A stretch of 64,000 nucleotides of DNA from Ustilago trichophora (GCA_900323505.1 OOIN01000005.1:744001-808000), one strand, 5' to 3'. Shown: positions 1 to 11,053, counted from the stretch's first letter. Numbers and translations: made by a program. The notes: generated from the letters alone by a model not told the origin.

Positions 1-334
1 CTTTGGCTTGTCTTGCTTCGGCTGTATGTGCTGTCTCTTCTGCCTGCCCAGTCTCAACAGAGTGACGTTCAAAGAAGCTCACAATCACCCCTGTCCCTGC
101 TCGCCGCTTAGCCCGACTGAACTGGCTCGTGCAGAGTGGCGGCTAAGTTAACGCTTTGCGAACCAACACTCTCTTTCGCTGCTGGCTGGCGCGATGTCCT
201 AGGGTTGGTCTGCTTCTTATCGGCGTAGCCATGACTCTGCTCCCGACCATCATCTCCACGACCCAAATCAGCCTCAGCCGGCTTCGACCCGTTCAAATTT
301 TACCGAGTCTTCTAGCTACTGTCACAGCGCCATC
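1..334. other. 5' flank of the first gene
   Basis: No reading frame of substance is seen here. It is probably the promoter and leader of the SigF-like gene that begins at 335. The left part could also hold the end of a neighbour outside the window. Confidence 0.4.
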
Positions 335-1747
335 ATGAATGCGTCCAACGCCGACCAACAGATCAAGCGTGAGTACAAGAACTGCCACAGCATAGCCGAT
401 TCACTGCAGTGTAGGGAAGCAAACAATCATATCGATCCACTGACGCTTTTCGACTTTGACTCCATGAATGCTGTCTTCTCTTGCACAGAGGTGGTCCGCG
501 ACTTGCTCTCCAGGGACCCTGTACAGTTCAACTCGACAATCAATGCCCACTTTGCCTCGAGCTGCATATACCAAGGTCGCGGCTTGAAGATCTCCGGTGC
601 TAGCCAGGTCAAGCACGCAGCCTATCTCCTTAACGTCCTCGACTTTGGCTCTCCCGCTCAGATCACCGACCACGACATTCGCTGGGATTCGGCTGGCACG
701 ACTGCCATTGTCAAAGCCACTCGTCATGTCCGACCGGTCTTCTTCCCGCTCTTCCAGTTCGCGGTGCCAACAAAAGTCGTACTCAGCTTCAACGCCGAGG
801 AAGGCGCCAAAGACACGCTTTTCTGCACGCAGTGGAAGGATGAGTGGCCCCTTGAGCAGCTTATTCAAGCCGTGCCTTTGGTTCGATCGCTCTACAGCTC
901 GCTTCTGGTACCTCTACTCACAGTGGTTTTCCTTTGGGCATCAAACATCGCCTTTTGGCTCCACTCCAAGGTCGAGTTTGTCGAGCACAGATATGCCAGA
1001 GACGCAACCGAGGTCTATCGCCAGAAGGTGGAGCCCCGTCTGCCTCCCAGCCTTGTCAAGGGTTTCGATGCCGGTGTTCACGCAGCCGAACTCGTGGGCC
1101 AGCATAGCGTCCACATTGTCTCGCGTGCCTCGCATGGACCGCTGAGGGCCCTGGAAGAGCTCGCTCGCACGGCCACGGTGGTCATCAACCTCGCCCTGCC
1201 TCAGCAGCTCCAGATCCCATATCCTTCCGTCTTCGCCGACCATGCCCACACTGCTCCTGCCAAACATCAAAAGCCCGACGCAGTGCAGAGTTTATCGGCC
1301 AAGAAGAACCAGGAGAAGCCCCAAGACAAGCCTACCGCACTCTCAAAATCGGACAAGACCGAAGGCGATGGCTCTCAGTCGCCTCGCAAGAAAGTTTCTG
1401 GCTCTCCTCACGTCGACACTGACACGCACAAACAGACCACTTCCCAAAAGGATGAGTCCGCCATCAACGACGATTTGGCTGAAGATCGCAAGCGCAAGGC
1501 CGAGTCCAGCCCTGCTACTGAAGAGCCTCGCCATGCCACAGTCGTCGTCGGCCCCGCGGAGGATGGTTCACAGCCTCAAGCTAAAGAGATTGACGTAGTC
1601 ACTCAGCAGGTGACTGAGAAGCCCGCCGTCGAGTCGGCCAAGCAATCGCTCTATGATGTGCTCAAGAAAGATGATCAACTTCCTGGCGGCAGTAACGGAA
1701 AGAAGTCGGGTGGTAAGAAAAAGGGTAAGAACAGTGGCCGCAAGTGA
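335..1747 (+). CDS. SigF-like NTF2-like domain membrane protein with a probable in-frame intron
   Basis: The N-terminal half resembles the fungal SigF-like NTF2-like family: a small alpha/beta domain (FNSTINAHFASSCIYQG, then FPLFQFAVPTKVVLSF) followed by a W-K-DEWPLEQLI segment and a hydrophobic helix (SLLVPLLTVVFLWASNIAFW), so it is probably anchored in a membrane. The remaining half is hydrophilic and Lys/Ser/Glu-rich and ends in a basic tail (KKSGGKKKGK). The frame is open from ATG 335 to the stop at 1747 (470 aa). However, a GTGAGT donor at 369, a CTGAC branch motif near 439 and a TTGCACAG acceptor ending at 488 bound a stretch of exactly 120 nt. Removing it keeps frame and gives join(335..368,489..1747), 430 aa, without the residues least like the family. 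I favour the spliced form. The biochemical function of the family is unknown. Confidence 0.7.
   Translation: MNASNADQQIKREYKNCHSIADSLQCREANNHIDPLTLFDFDSMNAVFSCTEVVRDLLSRDPVQFNSTINAHFASSCIYQGRGLKISGASQVKHAAYLLNVLDFGSPAQITDHDIRWDSAGTTAIVKATRHVRPVFFPLFQFAVPTKVVLSFNAEEGAKDTLFCTQWKDEWPLEQLIQAVPLVRSLYSSLLVPLLTVVFLWASNIAFWLHSKVEFVEHRYARDATEVYRQKVEPRLPPSLVKGFDAGVHAAELVGQHSVHIVSRASHGPLRALEELARTATVVINLALPQQLQIPYPSVFADHAHTAPAKHQKPDAVQSLSAKKNQEKPQDKPTALSKSDKTEGDGSQSPRKKVSGSPHVDTDTHKQTTSQKDESAINDDLAEDRKRKAESSPATEEPRHATVVVGPAEDGSQPQAKEIDVVTQQVTEKPAVESAKQSLYDVLKKDDQLPGGSNGKKSGGKKKGKNSGRK
369..488 (+). other. probable in-frame intron (120 nt)
   Basis: The donor is GTGAGT, a CTGAC motif lies about 45 nt before the 3' end, and a pyrimidine-rich acceptor ends in TTGCACAG. 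Length is divisible by three with no in-frame stop, so translation alone cannot reveal it. Confidence 0.6.
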
Positions 1748-2493
1748 GACCAACCCCAATCCTCTTCTTACGCCCCACAAGACAACATCAATGTACTGAA
1801 TGGTGTTTTCTGCTCAGCGGCAGTCAAGTATAGCTCCCACGGGAGTTACTCATTGACTGCCTTCCCCAAAAATAGGTATTGAGTTCCCAATCCTCCATTT
1901 TGCATCGTACCATTATCAAGTCAAGCATGAAAGTTCGCAATTCACTCATCATTCTCACTCTCGATGTCTCTCAGTTGTGTCCTTTGTTGCGTATGTGCTC
2001 ACGAAATGTAGAAGTCAGAGTGGGCTGCAAATCTTCCAAATCAGACCCTGTAATGGAGCTGGATTCGACTCACTTCAACGCAGTCGAACCCACATTTCGT
2101 CTCACTTGGAGCAATGGCTCGGTGTGTTTGAGGCATGCGACCTCGCCGTGTCTTCTTCTTGTCTAAAGAGAGCACAAGATGTCACAAGAAACAGGTCAAG
2201 TGTGAGAACAAAGACGCTATAGAGGCAACCCGACCAGTCATAAGGGTAGAGAGTCTGAGTCATATCATGTTGCTGCAAGTCTCTGCGGAATTTGCTCGCT
2301 TTCACGCAGTGCCAAGGCCTTTTAGCCGTAGAGGAGCAGAGCAAGCGTGAGCTACTTGGTTTCTGTGGGAGTAGTAGATGTTTTCTTTTCGTGTGTGTGT
2401 GTGTGTGTGAGTTTTGTGTTGTACAAGCGTCAGCGCAGGCTCCTCTGTTCCGAACCGGAGCCTCCGCCTCAACGGCATAGCGTATTGGATGAA
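1748..2493. other. convergent intergenic region
   Basis: This lies between the 3' ends of the SigF-like gene (+) and the Tom6-like gene (-). It holds a (GT)n microsatellite at 2391-2409 and presumably both 3' UTRs. The short frames here look like chance. Confidence 0.5.
2391..2409. repeat. (GT)n microsatellite
   Basis: About nine uninterrupted GT units in the non-coding region downstream of the Tom6-like gene. Confidence 0.9.
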
Positions 2494-3056
2494 TTAGAAG
2501 ACGGGAGTAATGAGGTCGCCAAACTTGCGAGCGGCGACGATACCAGCAGTGAAAACGCTCAATCCCCAAAGAATCGAAAGGTTACCAGCGCGGTGCTCGG
2601 GAGCGAGAATCTGATTGTTGATGAATCGGACCAGGAAGTTGGTCTGCTTGGGAGCTGGCCTGCCCGAAGGCGAGGAGAGGAAGCCTTTCTGAGCCGAGCT
2701 ATCGTTCCAAAAACCGAATTGAAGAAGGTTGTGGTTGAAGAGGGGTGGAAGGGGTGAAAGTGAGAACGAGGAGGGTTGGTCAGAATTTTGTGAGATCAAT
2801 GGTGACACATCGCAAGATGAGACGATGCGTTACTGTGGGCGACGCAAGCGGTGATCCAGGCAGAGATAGGTGCTGTTTGATGGCTCGAAGTGGACGCGGA
2901 AGGCTGACCAAGAGGACTGCTCATAGGGTACTGCTCGAACAAAGCCAAGCTGAGCTCCCACCTATATCGGCGCCTGATAGATCGACTGACTCGATTCCAA
3001 TTCGCTTCTACAGCGCGAAGGGTTGCAACTTACAGGTAAGAGCCTTGACCAGACAT
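2494..3056 (-). CDS. small Tom6-like mitochondrial outer-membrane protein, two exons
   Basis: I read this as complement(join(2494..2698,3034..3056)), 75 aa. Exon 1 starts at ATG 3056 (MSGQGSYL) and ends at a GTAAGT donor. A CTGAC branch motif near 2785 precedes a T-rich acceptor ending GATAG at 2699. The phases match. The product has a basic, Pro/Ser-rich start, then NQILAPEHRAGNLSILWG and one hydrophobic helix (LSVFTAGIVAARKFGDLI) ending at PVF. The pattern 'P-E/D-x-R-A, then Gly-rich single helix, then L-x-P at the C-terminus' is that of Tom6, which stabilises the TOM translocase. Size and layout fit, but such short sequences give little power. Another single-pass mitochondrial subunit is possible. 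The long exon has no ATG of its own, which supports the upstream exon. Confidence 0.55.
2699..3033 (-). other. intron of the Tom6-like gene (335 nt)
   Basis: Donor GTAAGT at 3033-3028, branch-like CTGAC near 2785 and acceptor ATAG at 2699. Longer than the other introns seen in the window. Confidence 0.5.
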
Positions 3057-3452
3057 ATTTGCAAAGTTGTAGAACGACGAGATGGTGGCGGGTGATCGTC
3101 CAGTTGCCGCAAACGTCCAAGAAGATGTCGACGAGTTGCTGTCCAGATTCACTGACACACACGCACCCACAATCCTGTTCCCCGATGCACGCCGGAAAGT
3201 GGAGCTTTTGATGCGTCAAAATGTGAAATTTTCTACCCCCGATCAAATCGCCGATCTAGGCATCAGAGAATTCGCTTCTTTTGGGTCTTCTCAATTCCGA
3301 TACTTCCAGGATCACACACTAGCTCTGAAGACTCGCACAGACTTGTTGATATGTTGACGGTAACATGAGTGTATTGCAGCCTCTAAAAAAAGTTGGCCGG
3401 ACTCTATAGTGCGAAGAAAAACGAATTAACGGGACAGTGCTTTTGGTGGCAT
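3057..3452. other. intergenic region: Tom6-like promoter and carrier 3' end
   Basis: Non-coding spacer of about 400 bp. It should hold the promoter of the Tom6-like gene and the 3' UTR of the carrier gene, both read on the minus strand. No distinct motif recognised. Confidence 0.4.
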
Positions 3453-4439
3453 CTAAGCCTTGATCTGGACTCCTTGGTCCTTGATCGCCCCCTTCTTCTC
3501 TCTCGAATAGTCCACCAGCAACCTGAGCTTCTCTAATACCACAAAGACAATGATCGTGTTTGGGCTGAGCCTCATCCATGCTGGAGTCCATCCCCTGAAC
3601 AGGAATCCCACACCTTCTTTGCTCAGATCCTTTCTCAAGGTCTTTACGATGCCTTCTCCGGAACCTGCGGCGTTCATGACTCTGCTCTTGATGACATCCG
3701 CTGGACTACATACGGTGGTTGCTACTGTTCCTGCCATGAAGCTCGCCGAGAAATGAAGGGCCGTGCCCTCGTGAAAGTAGCCTGAGGAGAGGAGGAGGTT
3801 CTTGAAGACGTCATATGTTGCCAGTTGAGAAGCGTTCATCAGTACCGCGCGAACAGTATTCGGCCCCAATCCACGGAACAGCGATCCCACACCTTCCTCC
3901 TTTGTCATCCTGACCAGCCCACTAATAGCATTGGGATAGTTGTACCTCTCTGCCGGCTTCTTGTTGACATCACTCGTCATGCGCACCAGCAAGATATCGG
4001 CCGGGTTGCCAGCCAATCCACCAGCAGCACCAGCGGCACTTGCACACAACGCCATCTGCAAAGGTCCCAGCTGCTTTCCATCCCCGTTCTGCTTTAAGGT
4101 CATCTCCTTGAGCTTGTCATAGGCTCCAAATCGGGTAACGCTGTACGTCATCTGCCTTAACAGCGATGCGGTCAGACCGACATAGAGACCCTTAGGTCCT
4201 TCAGTGCGAAACGTCTTGACCATGAGAGAGAACATGTTTTGCCGTGAGGATGCCGTCTGCATTCGTGTTTTGGTGAGATCGAGCGGGTGGGTGAAAAACG
4301 CTGCTATTGACGCGGCACAGCCGCCCAGGTAGAAGGGGTACTTTTTGGGGGGAGGTGATGTTTTTGCTAAGGATGCTGGTGGTGTCTGTCTCGTTGAAGA
4401 AGATGATGAAGATGAAGAGGAAGCTATTGAGGACGACAT
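3453..4439 (-). CDS. DIC1: mitochondrial dicarboxylate carrier
   Basis: A 328-aa member of the mitochondrial carrier family, which exchanges metabolites across the inner membrane. Three tandem repeats are visible through their signatures: HPLDLTKTRMQ near residue 51, NPADILLVRM near 150 and SPADVIKSRVM near 255. Each is followed by the acidic-Gly helix motif (EGPKGLYVG, EGVGSLFRG, EGVGFLFRG). The combination of signatures and the SPADV-K-R third repeat matches the dicarboxylate (malate/succinate for phosphate) carrier Dic1 best. Oxaloacetate or 2-oxoglutarate carriers are the near alternatives. A Ser-rich 33-residue extension precedes the first helix. The ATG at 4439 is the only good start, and the gene is intronless. 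Confidence 0.85.
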   Translation of the reverse strand: MSSSIASSSSSSSSSTRQTPPASLAKTSPPPKKYPFYLGGCAASIAAFFTHPLDLTKTRMQTASSRQNMFSLMVKTFRTEGPKGLYVGLTASLLRQMTYSVTRFGAYDKLKEMTLKQNGDGKQLGPLQMALCASAAGAAGGLAGNPADILLVRMTSDVNKKPAERYNYPNAISGLVRMTKEEGVGSLFRGLGPNTVRAVLMNASQLATYDVFKNLLLSSGYFHEGTALHFSASFMAGTVATTVCSPADVIKSRVMNAAGSGEGIVKTLRKDLSKEGVGFLFRGWTPAWMRLSPNTIIVFVVLEKLRLLVDYSREKKGAIKDQGVQIKA

Positions 4440-4791
4440 GGTGCTGTCTGTAGCGTCGAGCTTGAGATACGAATCTCTTTTGTTTCAAATACGTTTGAGT
4501 GGGTGTGTGTACCGCCGTTGGAGTGCCAGCTGGTCAAGGATGCGTATTGCTCGACCTTGATTCAATAGGCTTGGTGTATCGTAGAGTCAGTATCTATGTC
4601 GTCCTGATCTAGTTGCCGATACTTGCTTGAGAAGGCCAAAGGGTGCGTCTATAATTGATGAAGATGATGATCAAGAGGCACCTCAGGGTTGTACAGCAAG
4701 GTCGAGCTCGGTTCGAAGATCAGAGCGGACGTCACGGCTCGCACAAATCGACCCTTTAGCCAAATTCACTTCGCTAAAGAAGAAAAAAAAT

Positions 4792-4842
<51 letters not shown>

Positions 4843-6523
4843 TCTTTGGCCAAAGATTGAAGACTGCTCCCACTGCGGCGGAAACAGTCCGAAATCCGCG
4901 CCGGCTTCGTCATTTTTCACTGTAGCTCCCACGTTGCCGTCATAATCCACAGCTCTTGCCTTTTTCTCGGATCTCCTGTTAAAACCACTCCTCCTACCAC
5001 CGCCGAAAAAGACCGAATACCTCTCTGAGTGTGCGTATTTTAGGTTCAGCCGGCACCCTATGTACCATAGAGACCACATAGGCATTTTATTTTTTGCCGG
5101 CGCCCGCGCGGCAAGGGTGACTCTCACCCTCACCTAGCGTGAACCTGTATGTCTCGATATTCTCATGGAACGACACACAGACTGTACTGTCAGAATCCTA
5201 CACACGAACACACGAGAGAGAAATAGCTGAACCAGGACTGAATTGAGAAGCTGAGGATCGCGGAGCTGAGCTAATTTGGGAACCGAGACGAGGGTGAATG
5301 GGTAGATAAGATCGAGAGAGACAAGAGAGCGAGGGGAGTGAGATGGAAGAGTGACCATCGTGGGAAGGGGAGACAACGAGAGAGATGGAGAGAAAACAAG
5401 TAACTTTTTTTTATGTTGTTTTGAAGGCGAGGGTGCAATTTCTCTGTCGAGAGGCTACCCTGGGACAACCTGTTGCCTTGACAGCGGTAGACGAGAAAGG
5501 GACAGCGAGAAGACCGTACGTGTACGTAGCAGGTGAGAAAGGAGGGAACTAGAAGAAGCATGGGACTCGACAAAATCGACAAAAAGGAGAGACTCAGCTG
5601 CTCCTGTCGGATGAGGAGTCTCGCTATAAAGAAACCCGACATTGTGAAGGAGAGACAAGCCGAAGAGGGGACCTTGTCAAGTCCTACAGAACACCAACGA
5701 GAACAAGAGCGGGCCAACAGATCGCTACCGAAACCAGGAGGGGGTGAGCATCAAGGCAGAAAGTTGCCGGTGACAGTTGCTCGCCCCCGGAGACAAGCCG
5801 AGGGACGAAACGGGGGGATTGCGTGTGCGTTCTACGATGGCAGAAGCGCATCGAGGAAGGATGTCTGAGGGTGTGGGTATGAGGCTGAGACGGTCAAATG
5901 CCGCCAGCATTCCGCACAGAGTCAGAAGGTTCGCGGCAATCCTTCGTTGGTCAAAGGGATGTGATGGTGGGAAGGGAAGCATCGCGAAGAGCAGATGCTT
6001 GGGTAGCGTCTAAAAGCATCACCCGAGATCGACGAGGGGAGGAAATAGCTATACACTTGAGTGATCAGGTAAGCTTGAAATGCGAGCGATCTTGGAATGA
6101 TGTTGAGGGAGAGTGGTGGCCGAGGAGCGCAAATGCGCTGCATGCCGACCGCTTTGACGTGGCGTCCTCGAACGAAATGTGGTTCGGGATGCAGACAGAG
6201 CGGCGACCCGCTCGAGACATAGATCAAGTTGACAGTTGCATCAACGACCGGAGTAACGGTGAACGTCACACGGGTGCGGAGACAGCATGCTGTGCGAGGA
6301 TGCAAATTTGAGTGGCTATGAAGAGCGATGGAAAGCAGAAGGGCAGGGTGTAAGGATCATGTCCTGCGCAAAATAAGACATGGCTAAAAGATATGGGTAG
6401 CCGCAGCTGACCAGTCGCCCAAGCCCAGCCAAGTAAAAGGTGAGTGGACGACTGCATAGCGTTGGATACTTACTGTTGCAAGAGAGATTCATTCAAAATA
6501 GGAAGGGAGCCGGACGCCTTGAT
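4440..6523. other. gene-poor region upstream of the carrier gene
   Basis: About 2 kb without a convincing gene. It contains a 48-nt T tract (4794-4841) flanked by small inverted repeats, then a strongly purine-rich plus strand from about 5190 to 5900. The purine bias leaves long open frames on the minus strand that are Ser/Leu-rich by composition only. The right end should hold the 3' UTR of the C2H2 gene and the left end the promoter of DIC1. Confidence 0.45.
4794..4841. repeat. 48-nt homopolymer T tract
   Basis: Uninterrupted T48, preceded by a run of A and TGG. It is followed directly by the perfect 12-bp palindrome CTTTGGCCAAAG (4844-4855). A second inverted repeat, CTTTAGC/GCTAAAG (4754-4760 with 4773-4779), lies just upstream. 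Confidence 0.9.
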
Positions 6524-7873
6524 TTAACCCAAGTCGTCAGCGCGGCTCCGTTTTGTGGAGCCGCCTCTCGCCCTTCTTGATTCACCGCGATGGACGTTCT
6601 CAAAGTGCCTCTGCATGTCGTGCTTTCGAGCGAACTGCTTGCCACAGCGCTCATCAAAGCAGACGTAAGGACGCTCGCGGGTCTCGATGGGCTGATGGGT
6701 GATGCGGTGCGTCTTGAGGTTGTAGGCGCGGTCGAAGAACTTGAAGCACTCGTCGCACTGCCAGCGCTTGGTGTTGGTCACCGGGTCGATGATGGGCGCC
6801 GGACTAGCAGAAGCCGAGACGGCGGCGGCCTTGCTGGGCGAGGATCGGCGGTCCCGGTTAGCGCGCGAGGAGCGGATAGGACCGGCCTGCGAAGTGTACT
6901 GCTCATCGTTATAAGCGCTCGACTCGGAGGTCGCAAAAGTCTGCTTGATGGGCTGCGAGAGATCGTGGCCGAAGGCGTTGGCGAGGGTGCTGAGGACGGC
7001 GGCCTTTGACTCGTCGTCGCTGAAGTAGGGCTTGAGCTCTTCAGGAGACCACGTGTCTTGCTCATGCTTGGGCTCGGGCTTGGTGGTGTCCTCGTCCGAC
7101 TCGGTCTTAAAGGCGGCTTCAAGGGTCGACTTGGAGTCGTAAACATCGTCCTCGGTCTTGACCTGGCTCTGATACGGCATGACGGTGGATTGGCTGGCGC
7201 CAAAGTCGGACTCGGTCAGCTGCGAGTTTTGGTCATCCGCCTCGAGCTTGACGTTTTCGAAGTTAGAAGCAAAGGAGCTGACGGGATCCTCGACGAGAGC
7301 TTCGGGAGCATCCTCGTAGGCGTGCTCGCCGAACAGTGGGAAGCTGCTGAGGTTGTCGGCATCAAACTCAAAATCAGCATCGTCAAACAAGGAAGGCGAG
7401 GTGAGGAAGTCGCGCTCCGAGTCAGGCGAGCCTACCGAATCACTATAGCAAGTATCGAAGGACTGACGGTGAGGAGGGGTGAGTGCGGGTTGATAAGCGG
7501 CAGCAGATGTGATGATGGGGGGAACGGAGGTGGAGCCGGGAGTTGGAGTGTGCGCAGCGTTGGCCTCCGACATGCTGACTGGAGAAGCAACGGGAGCAGT
7601 CTGCATTACGGGCTTGACGGTCTCAACCGATGAAGGGAAGAGAGGCACGTCTGCCGTAGAAGAGGGCCAGATGTTCGAATTGTCGACAACGGCGCGGACG
7701 GGTGCAATGGGTGGGCTCAATGACGAAAGAGAGGACCAGTCGCTGCCAAGGAGGAATTTTTGGAGTTCGCCGATGCGGTCCGAGGTGTTGGAGTCGATCA
7801 GCTTGGTGTAGGTGTCAGTAGAAGGTGGCGAACCAAAGGAGGTGATGCCGGAGGATGGAAAGGTGTAAGACAT
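6524..7873 (-). CDS. C2H2 zinc-finger transcription factor
   Basis: A 449-aa protein with a long Ser/Thr/Asp/Glu-rich region and two C-terminal C2H2 fingers. Finger 1 (about 373-393) is C-x2-C-x12-H-x3-H (CDECFKFFDRAYNLKTH). Finger 2 (about 405-428) is C-x4-C-x12-H-x4-H (CFDERCGKQFARKHDMQRH). A basic tail follows (RRARGGSTKRSR), a likely nuclear signal. The paired arrangement AYNLKTH / ARKHDMQRH is common in fungal C2H2 regulators of the Crz1-like type, but the first 370 residues give no family assignment, so I give no symbol. I chose ATG 7873 (MSYTFPSS). The frame runs on upstream to about 8104 without another ATG, so that part is probably leader. Confidence 0.75.
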   Translation of the reverse strand: MSYTFPSSGITSFGSPPSTDTYTKLIDSNTSDRIGELQKFLLGSDWSSLSSLSPPIAPVRAVVDNSNIWPSSTADVPLFPSSVETVKPVMQTAPVASPVSMSEANAAHTPTPGSTSVPPIITSAAAYQPALTPPHRQSFDTCYSDSVGSPDSERDFLTSPSLFDDADFEFDADNLSSFPLFGEHAYEDAPEALVEDPVSSFASNFENVKLEADDQNSQLTESDFGASQSTVMPYQSQVKTEDDVYDSKSTLEAAFKTESDEDTTKPEPKHEQDTWSPEELKPYFSDDESKAAVLSTLANAFGHDLSQPIKQTFATSESSAYNDEQYTSQAGPIRSSRANRDRRSSPSKAAAVSASASPAPIIDPVTNTKRWQCDECFKFFDRAYNLKTHRITHQPIETRERPYVCFDERCGKQFARKHDMQRHFENVHRGESRRARGGSTKRSRADDLG

Positions 7874-9396
7874 GGATGCGGTATCTGCAGACGAGAGGTC
7901 GACTGATGAAGACACGGTGGAAGATGGAGAAAGGTGGTGAAGGAGCGAAGGTGGCGTGATGACGAGAAGTGTCGATGAGGGTGCGAGGAGCTGAGGTGGG
8001 ATAGAAGGCGTAGTCGATGCTTGTTGTTTAAGTTTGTATGTGATGAAGGTGATGGAGATGATGATGGTGAGAGAGAAAGATGCCAAGTGATCGATTGAAA
8101 GCAATTGTAAGTGGATGTAAGGTGAAAGGGAGAGAAAGAGGAGATCCGAGTGGTTGAAAGGGCAACTTGGTGGGGCTATCTATATTGCTCGGTGGCGATA
8201 TTTTTCACCGCCGGACTTTTTTTTTTGTCTCCACACACAACACGCACGCAGCTGGAGTGGAGGTCAAAAAAAAAAAAAAATAATGAAAAAAAAATAAAGA
8301 TAAAATAAGGGTCCGGTGTCAGGGTCTTGATTGCATGCGCAATCACGCAAAGTTGCAAAATCTTGCAGAGTTTCTTAACTCGACGCACAGCGCCTAGTAG
8401 TCATCACGCTCGTATCCGGTCAGATAGCCAGATACTTTTGATTCCTCTTGATCCTTTCCCACAAGTGCCCTTTCGGTTCAATCACACGATCTCATTTCAT
8501 GTAATTGTGGGCCAAATCAGAGAAGAGAGAGAGAGAGAGAGATTCTGTGCACTACCCTCAACGATGAGAAACAAAAAAATTGTTCGAATGGCTTGAGCCA
8601 GAGGGAGCTAGACATGCGTGGATTGTAGATGAGTCAAAAGTGGGAGTCATGCGGGCGTGAGTCTTGCGACATAGCCCACCGCATCTGCGTATGCGGAAGC
8701 TCTTCTCTGTTCCACGGAGGCGATGGCATGATTTTTACATTTTACGGCTATCAACGCGCTTTCCGGCCAGATTGATTCTATCGTCTTCGTCGTGGAAGGT
8801 GCGTCAATCGAGACTGTTGGTCTCCGATGGAAACGAAAAGCTGCTCTCCATGTCGACAGCTTGATCGTCACTTGAATGCCTCGGTCCCACGCCTACATGC
8901 ACACAAGCACACGCACCATCTCTCTGTGCTAGCCAGGAGTCGCCATTCGCACAGGTGGATGATATCCGGCTTGCTACGGTAAAATCGGTGTAACATGATC
9001 TGTGTCCCACCGAGGCCATGCCGTCCCCACCAAAACAACTCGAGACGCGGTGTAATGAGGTTGATGACACATGCTTGGACTCAATTTGAGAGTTGATACA
9101 ACAGACAGCTTCTACCCCTTTCCCTATGTTCTGTCGTGTTCCTTTTTGCCACCCTGAAAGCCTCGACTAAATTCACGCTTTTCTCGCGTCGCCTTAAAGG
9201 TAATGTGAAAAGGCAGCGGCCGTCACGCCCGACTCTTCACCCTTATCATTTGAGGTGGAGACTGAAGAGCTGCTGCCTCATTCCAGATGACCGATAAACG
9301 CGAATTCTACGACGCGCTTAACTCCATTCAGGCGTGGTTCGGCAGGCTCTAGCTCGAAATCAAGTCCGTGGGATTTTCAAAATTTCATGCATACAG

Positions 9397-9408
9397 TACT
9401 GTACAGTA
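9397..9408. promoter_or_regulatory. TACTGTACAGTA palindrome, copy 1
   Basis: Exact 12-bp self-complementary sequence inside a longer symmetric stretch (9391-9409). It is about 1.5 kb upstream of the C2H2 start and 1.8 kb upstream of MET22. An imperfect copy lies at 9838-9855. Confidence 0.5.
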
Positions 9409-11053
9409 TCCATTGTGGAGAACAGGGCGCCATGTCCCACCGCGGCGATGCCTCTTAGCACAGCACTTGTCTGAATGCTCCGAGTGACTCGACCAGGCGC
9501 TTGCATGAATGCCGCGTTCCGTGCGTCCCGCATCCTCTATGTCTGACTATGACCTTGCTGTTGACAATCGGTCGGAAGCTCGGTCATCGAGCTGAGACTC
9601 GGTTGCCTGTCTTCCGAGAGAAGATATCAAAAAGCGATTTGACAAGAATCGAAGCTTTTGCCATGATCACGACGTCCAGAGGCCTATATGTGATACCGCG
9701 GACTGTATCTGAATGCTATGGCTAGCGCTTCGTCTTGTGTATCTTCTCACGCGATCCACGCTCGGATTTCGCTCACGCGAGACGGTGTCGCTTTTCCCGC
9801 GGAGCCTCAGCTCATCATGTTAACCCTTTCTTATCTGATACTGTATTGTACAGTGCGATCCCACGTACATTATATTTTTTTCCCACCCTCCCTTCTCCAT
9901 CGGCTCGCTCATTCTAGATCGCTCCTCGCTTAAGCATCTCCCGAGTCAAGGGTCGAGCCTCTACCTTTCGACATGACTCGACCTTTGTTTTTGTGGAGGA
10001 TATTCTAGGCACCTTCCAGCTCCACGCTGTCCGACAATGATTCCACGTCGCCACTTCGGCGCTCATCTCTCCGTAGCTAGAATCACGTTTCCATCAGCAC
10101 AGCCTCGTATTTGTATTCTCTTGACAGGTGTTCATTTACCTCTGCCTCTGCACACCTGGTTTCCTCGGGAGTCAGTGGCTTCATCTTCATGCTCCACGTC
10201 GATGCTCCCCAACAATCTCGGCATTTGTTCACCATGCCAGGAGCTGTAGCACGTTCCGCCTTCGTTAGTATCGATGCATCATCGCTTTTGGCCCCTCCTC
10301 ATGCATTGAAAGACGCGGCCCCGCCACGAAACGCGCGTCGTGCTGCAGGTGATCGACCCATCAACCAGGTGCACGTGGTGGGGTCTGTCTCGACATTGCC
10401 CAGACTCTGATGGCATCGACAACATGACTTCTGTAACCGCTTAGCCCGAACGAGAAAGCGACCGCCTGAGCCCCGGATGAAAGCACCTGGGAGAGGGCGA
10501 GGAATCAAAGCATGTGCTTGTTTGCTCCCACGAGCGGGTAAGAGCGGGTTCCTGAATATGAATGCCGGCGTTTAATACGATGCAGGTCGTCCAAGGCTGT
10601 TGGTGAATATGATTGGATCGGCGATCCTGGGCTACTGTCCCGATTGATTTTATTGACCAAAAGGTATGGCACAGTGCTCGTCATCTCGGTAACACTAGGT
10701 TCTGTCCATCAGCAACGATTCCCAAAAGCCTGCGTTGGCAGGGCAGGTCTCTTAGAAGCTCTTGAACTCATGCTTTCATCGACATGTTTGCGGTGTCCGC
10801 CCTGCGAGCGCATGCCAGCTTCTTCCTATGATGGCATTTGAGTATGGTCAAACTAATCGGTCCGTGCACATGACAGTGTGAAAAATCGGAGAATTTCCGA
10901 GCTCGCAAAATCGGCCGTCGCTGAGTGGGTGGAAATCAGACACAGATCATCTTCCAGACAGATGAACAAACTGCAACAAATGCATCTTGATCGTCGTTCG
11001 CCACCATATGTCATCTTTCCGATCTCATTCGCCATTGTAACGAGATCGAACGA

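Noticed and set aside
5271..5717. 148-codon minus-strand frame
   Set aside because: Leu/Ser/Arg-rich because the plus strand is purine-rich here; no domain and no homologous pattern recognised.
7874..8104. 77-residue upstream extension of the C2H2 factor with a hydrophobic segment, suggesting a membrane-bound factor
   Set aside because: The extension contains no ATG before residue 78; the first codon is TTG. It is most likely leader.
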